Shown here one piece after another: positions 55,033 through 63,454 of a stretch of 64,000 nt of DNA. The DNA is taken from assembly GCF_024704385.1 (NCBI RefSeq), contig NZ_JAJDFX010000002.1, positions 1,116,001-1,180,000 of the forward strand, read 5' to 3'. The position numbers and the translations under genes are program-made. The notes under the pieces are model-generated. The model was not told where the DNA came from. It saw only the letters and a program-made list of their open reading frames with translations, and did no database searches. Within the stretch, counting starts at the first letter, position 1. Each line of letters starts with the position of its first letter. The DNA comes from Cellulomonas sp. P24. GTDB taxonomy: Bacteria > Actinomycetota > Actinomycetes > Actinomycetales > Cellulomonadaceae.

Positions 55033-55970
55033 GTGGGAGCCGTCGTCACCGCCCTCGGCACGATGGCGGCCGTGATCGGTGTCGGGTGGCTGCTGGGGCG
55101 CCGCGGCACCCTCGGCAGCGGTGCGCGGACCGTCCTCGCGCGCACGTGCTTCAGCGTCGCAACCCCGAGCCTGCTGCTCGTGACCGTCGCGCACGCCGAC
55201 CTGCACGCGCTGCTCTCCCGGTCTGCGCTGGTCACCGCACTCAGCACGGCGACGGTGGCCGTCGTCGCGATCGTCGTGCTCGCCGTCGTGTGGCGCCGCC
55301 CTGCCCCTGACGTCGTCATCGGCACGCTCGCGTCCTCCTACGTCAACGCCGGGAACCTCGGGCTCCCGCTCGCCGTGTACCTCCTCGGTGACGCCGTCGC
55401 GGTGGTGCCGTCGCTGCTGTTCCAGCTCCTGGTCATCGCCCCGGTCGCGTTCACCGTCCTCGACGGGCACGCCGGGGCCGCGGCGCCGGGGAACCCGGGG
55501 GCGCGGGGGCTCCGGGGGTGGTGCGCCGCACCTCCGGCAACCCGATCATCGTCGGGTCCGTCACGGGGTTGGTGCTCGCCGTCCTCCCGTGGAAGCTGCC
55601 GGCGGTCGTGTTCGGTCCGTTCGCCATGATCGGCGAGGCGGCGGCGCCACTCGCGCTGGTGCTGTTCGGCATGTCGATCGCGGTGCCGCGCGCCGACGGC
55701 GAGCGCACCAGCCCCCGGGAGCTCGTCCTCGTCGCCGTGCTGCGCAGCGTCGTGAGCCCCGTCCTGGCGCTGGCCCTCGGGCGCGCGCTCGGCCTCGAAC
55801 CCCAGGCTCTCCTCGCCGTGGTCGCGATGGCGGCGCTCCCGACCGCCCAGAACGTCCTCGTCTACGCCACGCAGTACGGTCGCGGGCAGCCGTTGGCGCG
55901 TGACGCGGGGATGCTCACGACGGCACTCGCCGTCCCGGTGATGCTCGTCATCGCCGCAGCGCTCGGGTGA
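55033..55970 (+). pseudogene. auxin-efflux-carrier (AEC) family transporter with a one-base frameshift
   Basis: The first frame (GTG 55033) reads VVTALGTMAAVIGVGWLLGRRGTLGSGARTVLARTCFSVATPSLLLVTVAHADL, with SSYVNAGNLGLPLAVYLLGDA, and drifts out of sense near 55500. The second half continues in the +2 frame from about 55515 (VVRRTSGNPIIVGSVTGLVLAVL to VPVMLVIAAALG, stop 55970). One extra base in one of the five-G runs at 55497-55518 restores about 312 residues, the normal AEC length with ten helices and the NPxxxG pair. AEC proteins export organic anions. Probably intact in the living strain. Confidence 0.85.
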
Positions 55971-56000
55971 GACCGGCTGCCGGGTGAGGACGACGTCGCG

Positions 56001-57548
56001 TCACCGACCTGGAGTCGACGTCCCCGGGTCGGTGCGGGCTCCGCCGGCCGCTTCGATCTCGTCGTGCACGCCGTCGAGCACCGCACCGTCCAGCTCCGCA
56101 CCGTCCAGCTCCTCGCCGTCGCGCACCTCGCCGTCCAGCTCCTCGCCGACCACGGCCTCCGCCGCGGCGACCGCGTGCGCGATCCCCCGGGGGCGGCCGG
56201 AGCGCACCCACGCGATGTACAGGCCACCGGCGACGAGGATCGTGGCGGCCAGCGAGCCGATCGCCGCCGGGCGGGTCATGTTGACCACGAGGGTGAAGGC
56301 GACGACGACCGCGGCGGCGACGTTGAGCACCAGCCACCCGCGCCGCCCCTCGCGCCGGGCGAAGGTCGCCATCGCGACGAGCCCGACCAGGAAGCTCACG
56401 AAGACCGACACCGCGTAGAAGAGCACGAGCTCCTGGTCGCGCGCGCCGGCCGCGGTGACGACCGCGGCCGCGAGGACGAGGAACACCCCGACACCGACGA
56501 TCGGCACGTGGTGGCGGTTGGCGCGACCCAACGGCGACGGCAGGACGCCGACCGTGCCGCCGTCCGCGAGACGGCGACGGGCGAGCGCCTTGAGCAGGCC
56601 TGGGCCGGCCTGGAAGGACGAGCTCGCAGCAGAGAGCAGCAGCAGGGCGGTCGTCGCCTGGAACGCGGTGAAGAGGCCGTCCGAACCGCTGCGGCGGGCG
56701 ATCTCGGAGATCTGCGTCGACTCCGCCGGAGGGAGCCCGACGCCCAGCCGCACCGCGGTGGCGGTCAGTGCCAGCGTCAGCACGCCGACGATGCCGAGAG
56801 TCAGCCACAGGGCCCACCGCCCGAACCGCCGGCGCTCGTCGGCGTCCAGCTGCGCGAGCTGCGCGATCGCCGAGGACGGTGCCTCGACGCCCGTCGAGAG
56901 GGCCATCGCCACCGGGAACGCGAGGACGACGGCGAGCGGTGGCGAGTGCGGGGCGACGACGACGGGCTGTGCCTCGGGGTGGGCTCCTGCGGTCAGGACG
57001 AGCACCCCGATCGCCACGACGATGAACCCGATCGTGAGTGCCGCGAACACCGCGCGCCCCAGGTGCCCGAACCACATCAGCCCCGCGACGGCGACCACGA
57101 GGATCAGCGCGAGCGGGAGCCGCATCGGGGCGAGGGACGGCGCGTACGAGATCACGGCCGACGCCCCGGCCGAGACCGAGATCGAGATCGTCAGGACGAA
57201 GTCGACGATCAGCGCGCCCATCGGGAGGAAGGCGAACGCCTCGCCGAAGGCCGAGCCGGCCGCCGCCGCAGAGCCGCCGCCGCCCGGGAACCGTGCCACG
57301 AGCTGGTGGTAGCTCGCGACGACGAGCGCGACGACCCCGACCACGAGGGCCATCGTCGGGAGCAGCAGGGCGAGGTCGCCGTGCAGCGCGCGCAGCGCGG
57401 CCTCGATGGCGTACGCCACCGAGGAGACCGGGTCGGCCATGACGGAGAACGCGAAGGCCAGCAGCAGCGCGGTGCGCCGGTGGATCCAGCGAGGTCGGGC
57501 GGCCGATCCGGTGGCAGGCGCAGCAGATCGGGGCGACAACTTGCTCAT
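56001..57548 (-). CDS. APC-superfamily amino-acid/cation permease
   Basis: A 515-residue membrane protein starting at ATG 57548 with GAAGGAG eight bases upstream. About twelve helices: RTALLLAFAFSVMADPVSSVAYAIEAAL (first helix with the SSVAY motif), FPGGGGSAAAAGSAFGEAFAFLPMGALIVDFVLTISISVSAGASAVISY, AIAQLAQLDADERRRFGRWALWLTLG and more. It resembles uncharacterised actinobacterial APC proteins related to amino-acid and K+/amino-acid uptake permeases. The C-terminus is an acidic repeat (GEELDGEVRDGEELDGAELDG), about five copies of E-L-D-G-like units. The substrate is unknown. Confidence 0.85.
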   Translation of the reverse strand: MSKLSPRSAAPATGSAARPRWIHRRTALLLAFAFSVMADPVSSVAYAIEAALRALHGDLALLLPTMALVVGVVALVVASYHQLVARFPGGGGSAAAAGSAFGEAFAFLPMGALIVDFVLTISISVSAGASAVISYAPSLAPMRLPLALILVVAVAGLMWFGHLGRAVFAALTIGFIVVAIGVLVLTAGAHPEAQPVVVAPHSPPLAVVLAFPVAMALSTGVEAPSSAIAQLAQLDADERRRFGRWALWLTLGIVGVLTLALTATAVRLGVGLPPAESTQISEIARRSGSDGLFTAFQATTALLLLSAASSSFQAGPGLLKALARRRLADGGTVGVLPSPLGRANRHHVPIVGVGVFLVLAAAVVTAAGARDQELVLFYAVSVFVSFLVGLVAMATFARREGRRGWLVLNVAAAVVVAFTLVVNMTRPAAIGSLAATILVAGGLYIAWVRSGRPRGIAHAVAAAEAVVGEELDGEVRDGEELDGAELDGAVLDGVHDEIEAAGGARTDPGTSTPGR

Positions 57549-57696
57549 GACGACGGCTCCTTCGGGGCCCGGCGGTGGGTGCACGACAGCAACTCCGACC
57601 AGGCTTCCCGGAACACCGCAGGCCAGCCTACGACCTCGGCCCGTACGCGCCCCATGACTTTGTGCGCGGGTTCACGGACCGGCGCGCACCGGCCCG

Positions 57697-58248
57697 TCAC
57701 TCCGACGGGCTCTCGGCCACCCGCTGGAACAGGACGTGGTCCTGCCACTCGCCGGCGATGCGCAGGTAGGCCGGCGCGACACCGAACGGCACGAAGCCGT
57801 TGCGGCGGAGCACCCCCTGCGACCGGACGTTGTGCAGCAACGTGCCGGCCTGGATGCGGTGCAGCCCGAGCTCGTCGAACGCCAGGTGCACCATGCGACC
57901 GACCGCCGCGGTCGCACGACCGCGGCCGTTCGCGTCCGCGCTCACGAAGTAGCCGAGGTTCCCCGACTGGAACGGACCGCGCACGATGCCGCTGAGCGTG
58001 ATGCGTCCGACCAGCCGACCGTCCTCGTCGAGGATGACGTGCGGCAGGCACGTCCCGCGGTCGTGCTCCAGCAGGAGGGCCCGGATCCCGTCCCGCTGGC
58101 GCTCGGTCGTGAACCAGTCGTCGTCGCGGGCAGGTTCCCACGGGGCCAGGAACTCGCGGTTGGCCCGCACCATCGCGGCGATCTCGTCGGCGTCACCGAG
58201 GGTGACCAGGCGGGTGGTTCTCACCCGGTCATGCTGCCACAGGCGCAC
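57697..58248 (-). CDS. GNAT acetyltransferase, RimJ/RimL type
   Basis: Up to 183 residues from GTG 58248; GTG 58224 is an alternative, and neither has a ribosome site. Features: FLAPWEPARDDDWFTTERQRDGIRALL, VGRITLSGIVRGPFQSGNLGYFVSADANGRGRATAAVGRMVHLAFDELGLHRIQAGTLLHNVRSQGVLRRNGFV. The G-Y-x-V and RGRATAA acetyl-CoA loop and NxxSxxVLRRNGF helix are classic RimJ/RimL signatures. These enzymes acetylate protein N-termini or small amines. A TTGACA box on this strand lies upstream near 58300. Confidence 0.88.
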   Translation of the reverse strand: MRLWQHDRVRTTRLVTLGDADEIAAMVRANREFLAPWEPARDDDWFTTERQRDGIRALLLEHDRGTCLPHVILDEDGRLVGRITLSGIVRGPFQSGNLGYFVSADANGRGRATAAVGRMVHLAFDELGLHRIQAGTLLHNVRSQGVLRRNGFVPFGVAPAYLRIAGEWQDHVLFQRVAESPSE

Positions 58249-58396
58249 GGACCGGCCCGAGGTCGCAGACCGACGAACTTCGCTCAGCCGCGATCACCTG
58301 TCAAGATGGGTGCGTCCGCGCTGAGCGGACCGTCTCGCACCGTTGTCCCACCGGGGACCCGACGTCCGGGCCCGGGTCCATCTGCAGGAGGCTCCC

Positions 58397-59173
58397 CTGT
58401 CCCGCGCACCCCGTCTCGTCGCGTTCGACCTCGACGACACCCTCGCCCCGTCGAAGTCGCCGCTCGACCCGCGCATGGCGGATCTCCTCGTCCGGCTGCT
58501 CGACACCGTGGAGGTCTGCGTGATCTCCGGCGGGCAGTTCGGCCAGTTCCAGATGCAGGTCGTCGAGCGCCTGACCGAGGCGACGCCCGCTCAGCTCGCA
58601 CGGCTGCACCTCATGCCGACGTGCGGCACGCAGTACTTCCGTCACTCCGGCGAGGCCTGGGACCAGCTCTACGCCCAGAACCTCACCGATGACGAGAAGG
58701 CGCGTGCGCTCGACGCCGTCACGACGTCGGCGAAGGCCCTCGGCCTGTGGGAGAGCGAGACCTGGGGCCCGATCCTCGAGGACCGCGGCAGCCAGATCAC
58801 CTTCTCCGCCCTGGGGCAGTCCGCCCCGGTGTCCGCGAAGACCGCCTGGGACCCGACCGGCGAGAAGAAGACCGCGCTGCGCGAGGCCGTCGCCGCGCTG
58901 CTGCCGGATCTTGAGGTGCGTTCCGGCGGCTCCACGTCGGTCGACATCACTCGCAAGGGCATCGACAAGGCCTACGGGATGTCGCGCCTCGCCGAGATGA
59001 CCGGGATCGACCTGCAGGAGATGCTGTTCGTCGGCGACCGGCTGGACGAGGTCGGCAACGACTACCCGGTCAAGGCCCTCGGCGTCCCGTGCCACGCGGT
59101 GACCGACTGGGAGGACACCGCGCGCTACCTGGAGACGTTGATCCCGGAGCTCGCCGCCGCCGCCCGCGTCTGA
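58397..59173 (+). CDS. HAD-superfamily IIB hydrolase (phosphomannomutase-like fold)
   Basis: About 258 residues if started at CTG 58397, five bases after AGGAGG; no ATG, GTG or TTG lies between that site and the first motif. Motif I is VAFDLDDTLAPSKSPLDPRM with both catalytic Asp, motif II VCVISGG, and motif IV VGDRLDEVGNDYPVKALG. The type-IIB cap sits between (about 85-190). The first motif closely resembles eukaryotic-type phosphomannomutase and sugar-phosphatase proteins. It probably dephosphorylates a sugar phosphate in the cytoplasm. A longer version from TTG 58343 is less likely. Confidence 0.87.
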   Translation: MSRAPRLVAFDLDDTLAPSKSPLDPRMADLLVRLLDTVEVCVISGGQFGQFQMQVVERLTEATPAQLARLHLMPTCGTQYFRHSGEAWDQLYAQNLTDDEKARALDAVTTSAKALGLWESETWGPILEDRGSQITFSALGQSAPVSAKTAWDPTGEKKTALREAVAALLPDLEVRSGGSTSVDITRKGIDKAYGMSRLAEMTGIDLQEMLFVGDRLDEVGNDYPVKALGVPCHAVTDWEDTARYLETLIPELAAAARV

Positions 59174-59225
59174 CGGCGGTACGACGGCGGCGCTCCGGCG
59201 ACATTCCGGCGATGCTCCGGCCCGG

Positions 59226-59990
59226 TCAGATCGCCGACCACCCGCCGTCGCACGGCATGACGACACCGTTGACGTTGCTCGCGTCGTCACTCAGCAGCCA
59301 CGTGATCGCGGCGGCGAGCTGGTCGGCGTTCGCCACCGGGGGGATGGTCGCGAAGTACGGGCCGAGCGCCTCGGCCGCGTAGGCGGACCTGAACGGCGCC
59401 TCGATGTTGGTCGCGACCGCGCCGGGGGCGACCGCGTTGGCGCGGATCCCCTTGCCCTTGTAGAACACGGCGATGCTCTTGGTGAGCCCGTTCACCGCGT
59501 GCTTCGACGCGGTGTACGCGACACCGGCGGCGGACGCGCGCAGGCCTGCCTCCGAGGACACGTTGACGATCGCGCCGCCGCCCGCCTCGATCATCAACGG
59601 GATGACGGCGCGCGAGGTCCGCATGACCGCCGTGAGGTTCACCCCGAGCACGCGGTCCCACGTGGCGTCGTCGACCTCGGCCGGCGGAAGGAACGCGTCC
59701 ATGATCCCGGCGACGTTCGCGAGCGCGTCCACCCGACCACCGGCGGCGGCGACGAGCTCCTGCACCGCGGACTCGGTCGAGATGTCGCCGGTCACCGTGA
59801 CCAGGTCCAGGTCGGGGTTCTCGGAGACGAGCTCGGCCAGGCGGTCGGCGGAGATGTCGCTCGCCACGACCTTCGCGCCCTCGCGGGCGAGGCGGAGGGC
59901 CGTCGCGCGGCCGATCCCCGACCCGGCTCCCGTCACGATCGCGGTCCGACCGGCGAACCGGCCCTCGATGACATCCGTGGCACCAGACAT
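59226..59990 (-). CDS. SDR-family oxidoreductase
   Basis: A 254-residue protein starting at ATG 59990 after GAGAGGACA. Classical SDR: AIVTGAGSGIGRATALRLAREGAKVVASDIS, NVAGIM, VNVSSEAGLRASAAGVAYTASKHAV (catalytic Ser, Tyr, Lys), VAPGAVATNIEAPF and VMPCDGGWSAI at the end. The dinucleotide-binding Asp after the second strand (SDIS) suggests NAD. It is divergent from a TetR gene, which probably controls it. The substrate is unknown. Confidence 0.87.
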   Translation of the reverse strand: MSGATDVIEGRFAGRTAIVTGAGSGIGRATALRLAREGAKVVASDISADRLAELVSENPDLDLVTVTGDISTESAVQELVAAAGGRVDALANVAGIMDAFLPPAEVDDATWDRVLGVNLTAVMRTSRAVIPLMIEAGGGAIVNVSSEAGLRASAAGVAYTASKHAVNGLTKSIAVFYKGKGIRANAVAPGAVATNIEAPFRSAYAAEALGPYFATIPPVANADQLAAAITWLLSDDASNVNGVVMPCDGGWSAI

Positions 59991-60035
59991 GGCGTGTCCT
60001 CTCTGACACAGTGGTTCGTCGAGCCCCGAGTTACG

Positions 60036-60046
60036 GGACTCAGTCC
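60036..60046. promoter_or_regulatory. palindromic operator candidate between SDR and tetR
   Basis: GGACTCAGTCC, a perfect 11-base palindrome about a central C, in the 76-base divergent gap. TAGGCT follows at about 60053, close to the GTG of tetR, so tetR may be leaderless and this site would lie over its promoter. Confidence 0.5.
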
Positions 60047-60066
60047 ACAAACTAGGCTGGTCAATC

Positions 60067-60666
60067 GTGAAAAACAACGACACGCCGAGGGTCGGGCGCC
60101 CACCGACGACGTCGTCGACCCAGATCGCGACGGTCGCCCTCGAGCTGTTCCTCGAGCGCGGCTACGACGCGACGAGCCTCACCGACATCGCCCGACGGGC
60201 CGGCATCGCCCGGTCGACGCTGTTCCGTCACGTCGACAGCAAGGGCGCCATCGTCTGGCACGGACAGGAGGCGGCCGAGGCGGCCTTCCGCGAGAGCCTC
60301 GCCACCGCCGCCGTCGGGCCGCGATGGAGGTCGGCCGTCACGCGGTCCCTGATCGACTCGCTGCGCTTCCCGGGCGACGACCTCCACGCCCTGCGGCTGC
60401 GCATGGCCCTGATCGACGCCACCCCGTCCCTGCGTGCGCACCTGCACGTGACGTCCCGCCCGAGCGTGTCGTTGCTCGCGGACTTCATCGCCCGGTGCAC
60501 CGGGGCACCGCCCGAGGCCCTCGAGCCGGAGATCCTCGCGAGCACTGCATGGTGGGTCGCGATCGAGGCGCTGTTCTGGTGGGCCCGGGAAGGCACCGGT
60601 TCCCCCGACGCAGCCGTCCGACGCGCACTCGGGCTCGTCGGCTTCCCCGACGACGCGCTTCCCTGA
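60067..60666 (+). CDS. TetR-family transcriptional regulator
   Basis: A 199-residue protein starting at GTG 60067. HTH: TQIATVALELFLERGYDATSLTDIARRAGIARSTLFRHVDSKGAIVW (about 20-65), a standard TetR DNA-binding domain, followed by a helical ligand domain with a C-terminal segment WWVAIEALFWWAREGTGSPDAAVRRALGL. It is divergent from the SDR gene with a palindrome between them, so repression of that gene and of itself is likely. The ligand is unknown. Confidence 0.9.
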   Translation: MKNNDTPRVGRPPTTSSTQIATVALELFLERGYDATSLTDIARRAGIARSTLFRHVDSKGAIVWHGQEAAEAAFRESLATAAVGPRWRSAVTRSLIDSLRFPGDDLHALRLRMALIDATPSLRAHLHVTSRPSVSLLADFIARCTGAPPEALEPEILASTAWWVAIEALFWWAREGTGSPDAAVRRALGLVGFPDDALP

Positions 60667-60722
60667 CGACGGGCCTCCCGCACGGCGTGGGCTTCCGTCA
60701 GAACCGGGCCCGACCGCCGAGG

Positions 60723-61334
60723 TCACGGCCTCCGTCGCGCCGGCTCGCCGCCGTCCTCGCCGTCGTCCGCGATGAGGGTCAGGAGCTGCGCGAGAGCCGC
60801 CGCGCCAAGTGCGCGCGGCTCGGTGGACGGCGCTCCACGCCCGACGTCCGCCGGTCGCCCCAGGGCATCCCGCGGTTGCGGCAGGGCGACCGCGACCACC
60901 GGCAGGTAGCCGGGGATCGCCTCCTGGCCCGACGCGAGGAGGATCGCGCCGTCGATCAGGGTCTCGCCCAGCATCGTCAGCGCCCGGTGCTCCCAGCCCG
61001 ACGCACCCGGTCCGCGGCCCCCGGAGAACGCCAGGAGGCCGTACCCGGAACCCTCCGCAGCCGACGACACGCCCTTGAGCACCTCGCCGGCCCACGCGTC
61101 CAGCTCGGCGAACAGCACCCCCACCACACGGGTCTGTCCGCCACGCAGCCGGCGCGCTGCCAGGCTCGGCTCGTACCCCATGCCCTCGATGGCCCGCCGC
61201 ACCCGCAGCGCCGTCGACTCGGCGACCCCGTGCCGGGCGTTGATCACCTTGGACACCGTCGCCGTCGAGACGCCCGCACGCGCCGCCACGTCCGAGATCG
61301 TCGGGGCGCGGCGGTGGGCCGGAGCGACGGTCAT
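60723..61334 (-). CDS. LacI-family regulator with an internal deletion, 203 residues
   Basis: ATG 61334 overlaps the GH10 stop by ATGA. The N-terminus is a complete LacI DNA-binding region (APTISDVAARAGVSTATVSKVINARHGVAES, hinge EPSLAARRLRGGQTR). The ligand domain starts normally (VVGVLFAELDAWAGEVLKGVSSAAEGSGYGLLAFSG, DGAILLASGQEAIPGYLPVVAVALPQPRD) but after about 150 residues jumps to a short tail resembling the last helix of LacI proteins (ALGAAALAQLLTLIADD). About 130 residues of the usual ligand and dimerisation subdomain are missing. It may be a decaying regulator or a shortened one that binds DNA without normal induction. Confidence 0.85.
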   Translation of the reverse strand: MTVAPAHRRAPTISDVAARAGVSTATVSKVINARHGVAESTALRVRRAIEGMGYEPSLAARRLRGGQTRVVGVLFAELDAWAGEVLKGVSSAAEGSGYGLLAFSGGRGPGASGWEHRALTMLGETLIDGAILLASGQEAIPGYLPVVAVALPQPRDALGRPADVGRGAPSTEPRALGAAALAQLLTLIADDGEDGGEPARRRP

Positions 61335-62617
61335 GTCACGACGACCTCGGCGACGGTCGTGGTGGCGCCTGCGGAGCCGATCGTGAGCTGGCCGGTGCGG
61401 TCCCCCGCCGTGACGCGGTACTCCCCGAGGAACCCCTCGATGCCGAGGCGACCGTCGGCGTCGGTCCGCACCGTGGTCGGTGCGAGCCACCACTGGTCCT
61501 TGATCAGACCCTGCAGCACCCTGTAGGCGGGCTTCGGGGTCCCGTCGGCACGCACCAGTCCACCCGGCGCACCGAGCCAGGCGCCGTCGTCGGTCAGGCC
61601 CCAGTAGGTGATCGCCTGCACCGCCGGGTGCGCGACGAGGGTCGTGTAGTGCCGGGCCACCTCGTCGGCCTGACGCTCCTCCCCCTCCGGCGTCGAGGGC
61701 CAGTCGGGGATCTGGTAGTCGTTGAGGTCGACGATCTCGCGTGGCATGAGGTGGCCGGACAGCAGGGTGGTCTCGGTCATGTGCAGCGGCAGGCCGAACC
61801 GGGAGAACCGTTCGAGGATCGCGAGCGTCTTCTCCTCGCCCCAGTAGCCCTGGTGCATGTGGCTCTGCAGGCCGAGGGCGTCGATCCGGATACCGGCGTC
61901 CAGGCAGTCCTCGATCAGGTGCTCGTAGTCGGGCGACATGTCGAAGTCGTTGAGGAGCAGCGTCGCGTCGGGGTTGGCCGCGCGCGCGGTGTCGACGGCC
62001 AGCCGGACCGTCTCGACCCGTCCGAGCTTCTGGCACAGCCGGGTCAGACCGTTCTCCTCCTTGTCGAACACCGGCATGATGACGACCTCGTTGATCGCAT
62101 CCCACACGTCGACCACACCGCGGAAGTCGGTGACGTCACGCACGATCCGGGCGCGCACGGCGGCCTCGACCTCGTCGACGGAAAGATCGCGCAACCAGTG
62201 CGGCGCCAGCGTGTGCCACGCCAACGGGTGCCCCTTGACGACGCAGCCGTGGTCGACGAACCACTGTGCCGTGCGCAGCAGCCGTGCCGTGTCCGGGTGC
62301 CCACGCTCCGGCTCGAACGCGCCCCAGTAGAACGGCAGCGTCGCGGTGTTGAACAGCTCGAACCACAGCTCGGCCAGGTGTGCACCCTCCGACGGCGCGG
62401 CGCCACCGAACGGGCTGTCCGACCGCGCGTCGGTCTCGCCGTTGGCGAACCCGATGAAGTCGAACCCGATGTTCGCGAACGCGAACGCGTGCCGTGTCTG
62501 CTCGACCACGACCTCGGTGTCCGCGACCGGGTCCCCGGCCGCGGTGCGCACCACCACGGTCGACCGGCCGACCCGATGGTTCATGACCTCCGGGGTGCTG
62601 CGCGATGCCACCTGCAT
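61331..62617 (-). CDS. endo-1,4-beta-xylanase, GH10, apparently intracellular
   Basis: A 428-residue enzyme starting at ATG 62617 with no signal peptide. A short N-terminal beta domain (about 10-55) is followed by the GH10 barrel. The acid/base is E177 in VVDVWDAINEVV and the nucleophile E282 in LHMTETTLLSG; HPLAWHTLAPHWL and LGLQSHMHQGYWG are conserved subsite regions. A small beta-sandwich (about 370-428, VRTDADGRLGIEGFLGEYRVTAG) ends the protein. It probably trims imported xylo-oligosaccharides. It overlaps the short LacI gene by ATGA and follows the SDR gene. Confidence 0.92.
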   Translation of the reverse strand: MQVASRSTPEVMNHRVGRSTVVVRTAAGDPVADTEVVVEQTRHAFAFANIGFDFIGFANGETDARSDSPFGGAAPSEGAHLAELWFELFNTATLPFYWGAFEPERGHPDTARLLRTAQWFVDHGCVVKGHPLAWHTLAPHWLRDLSVDEVEAAVRARIVRDVTDFRGVVDVWDAINEVVIMPVFDKEENGLTRLCQKLGRVETVRLAVDTARAANPDATLLLNDFDMSPDYEHLIEDCLDAGIRIDALGLQSHMHQGYWGEEKTLAILERFSRFGLPLHMTETTLLSGHLMPREIVDLNDYQIPDWPSTPEGEERQADEVARHYTTLVAHPAVQAITYWGLTDDGAWLGAPGGLVRADGTPKPAYRVLQGLIKDQWWLAPTTVRTDADGRLGIEGFLGEYRVTAGDRTGQLTIGSAGATTTVAEVVVT

Positions 62618-62684
62618 GTGACGGCTCCTCTCGTGCTCTGCCCCGCTCGTGGGGTCCCTGTGGGCCCTGCGCCCCGTTCGGTTG

Positions 62685-62702
62685 CTGAACCGGCCGGTTC
62701 AG
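62685..62702. promoter_or_regulatory. 18-base perfect palindrome upstream of the GH10 gene
   Basis: CTGAACCGGCCGGTTCAG covers the last bases of the SDR gene (stop at 62699-62701) and lies 68 bases before the GH10 start. It could be a LacI-type operator or an intra-operon hairpin. Confidence 0.55.
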
Positions 62703-63448
62703 ACCTGACTCATGCCGCCGTCGACCACCAGCTCGGCACCGGCGACGAAGCTGCTCTCGGACGACGCGAGGAACAGCGCGGCCGCGGCGATCTCGTCCGG
62801 GCGACCCACGCGGCCGACCGGCACGGCGTCCTCGATACGTCGCAGCACCGTTCCATCCTCGCCGTCCGCACCGACGAACGCCGAGAAACCGACGGACATC
62901 GTCGGCCCCGGGCTGAGGGCGTTGACGCGGATCCTCCGGTCGCGGAGCTCGGAGGTCAGTGTCCGGGCCAGCGACCGCACGGCGGCCTTGCTCGCGTTGT
63001 ACACCCCGTGCCCGGGATCCCCGTTGCTGCCGGAGATCGAGGAGATCAGCACCACGGTCGCACCGTCCCGGAGCAGCGGCAGCGCCCGCTGGACGGTGAA
63101 GAACGTCCCCCGCACGTTGAGGTCGGCCACCCGGTCGAACAGGGCGCCGGTCATCTCGCCGAGCGGCGCCTCGCTCCCGCCACCGGCGTTCGCGACCAGC
63201 ACGTCCAGCCGACGACCGGTCGCGCCGATCGTCTGCATCACCCGGTCGAGGTCGTCGAGCGACGCGGCGTCGCCGGCCACCCCGGTCGCATGCGGCCCGA
63301 GCTCCGCCAGCGCGGCGTCGAGGGTCGCCCGCGTGCGGCCGGTCACGACGACGTCCGCACCTTCCGCGACGAAGCGCCGGGCGATCGCCAAGCCGATCCC
63401 CGCCGTCCCGCCGGTCACGAGGGCCAGCATCCCGTCCAGTCGTCCCAT
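62699..63448 (-). CDS. SDR-family oxidoreductase in the xylan cluster
   Basis: A 249-residue protein starting at ATG 63448, six bases after the GH3 stop. SDR features: ALVTGGTAGIGLAIARRFVAEGADVVVTGRT, ANAGGGSEAPLGEM, VLISSISGSNGDPGHGVYNASKAAVRSLARTL (catalytic Ser, Tyr, Lys), LSPGPTMS and ELVVDGGMSQV. The Arg after the second strand (TGRT) favours NADPH. Its place between GH3 and GH10 genes suggests oxidation or reduction of a pentose or pentose-derived compound, but this is a guess. Confidence 0.87.
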   Translation of the reverse strand: MGRLDGMLALVTGGTAGIGLAIARRFVAEGADVVVTGRTRATLDAALAELGPHATGVAGDAASLDDLDRVMQTIGATGRRLDVLVANAGGGSEAPLGEMTGALFDRVADLNVRGTFFTVQRALPLLRDGATVVLISSISGSNGDPGHGVYNASKAAVRSLARTLTSELRDRRIRVNALSPGPTMSVGFSAFVGADGEDGTVLRRIEDAVPVGRVGRPDEIAAAALFLASSESSFVAGAELVVDGGMSQV

Positions 63449-63454
63449 CTCCGG

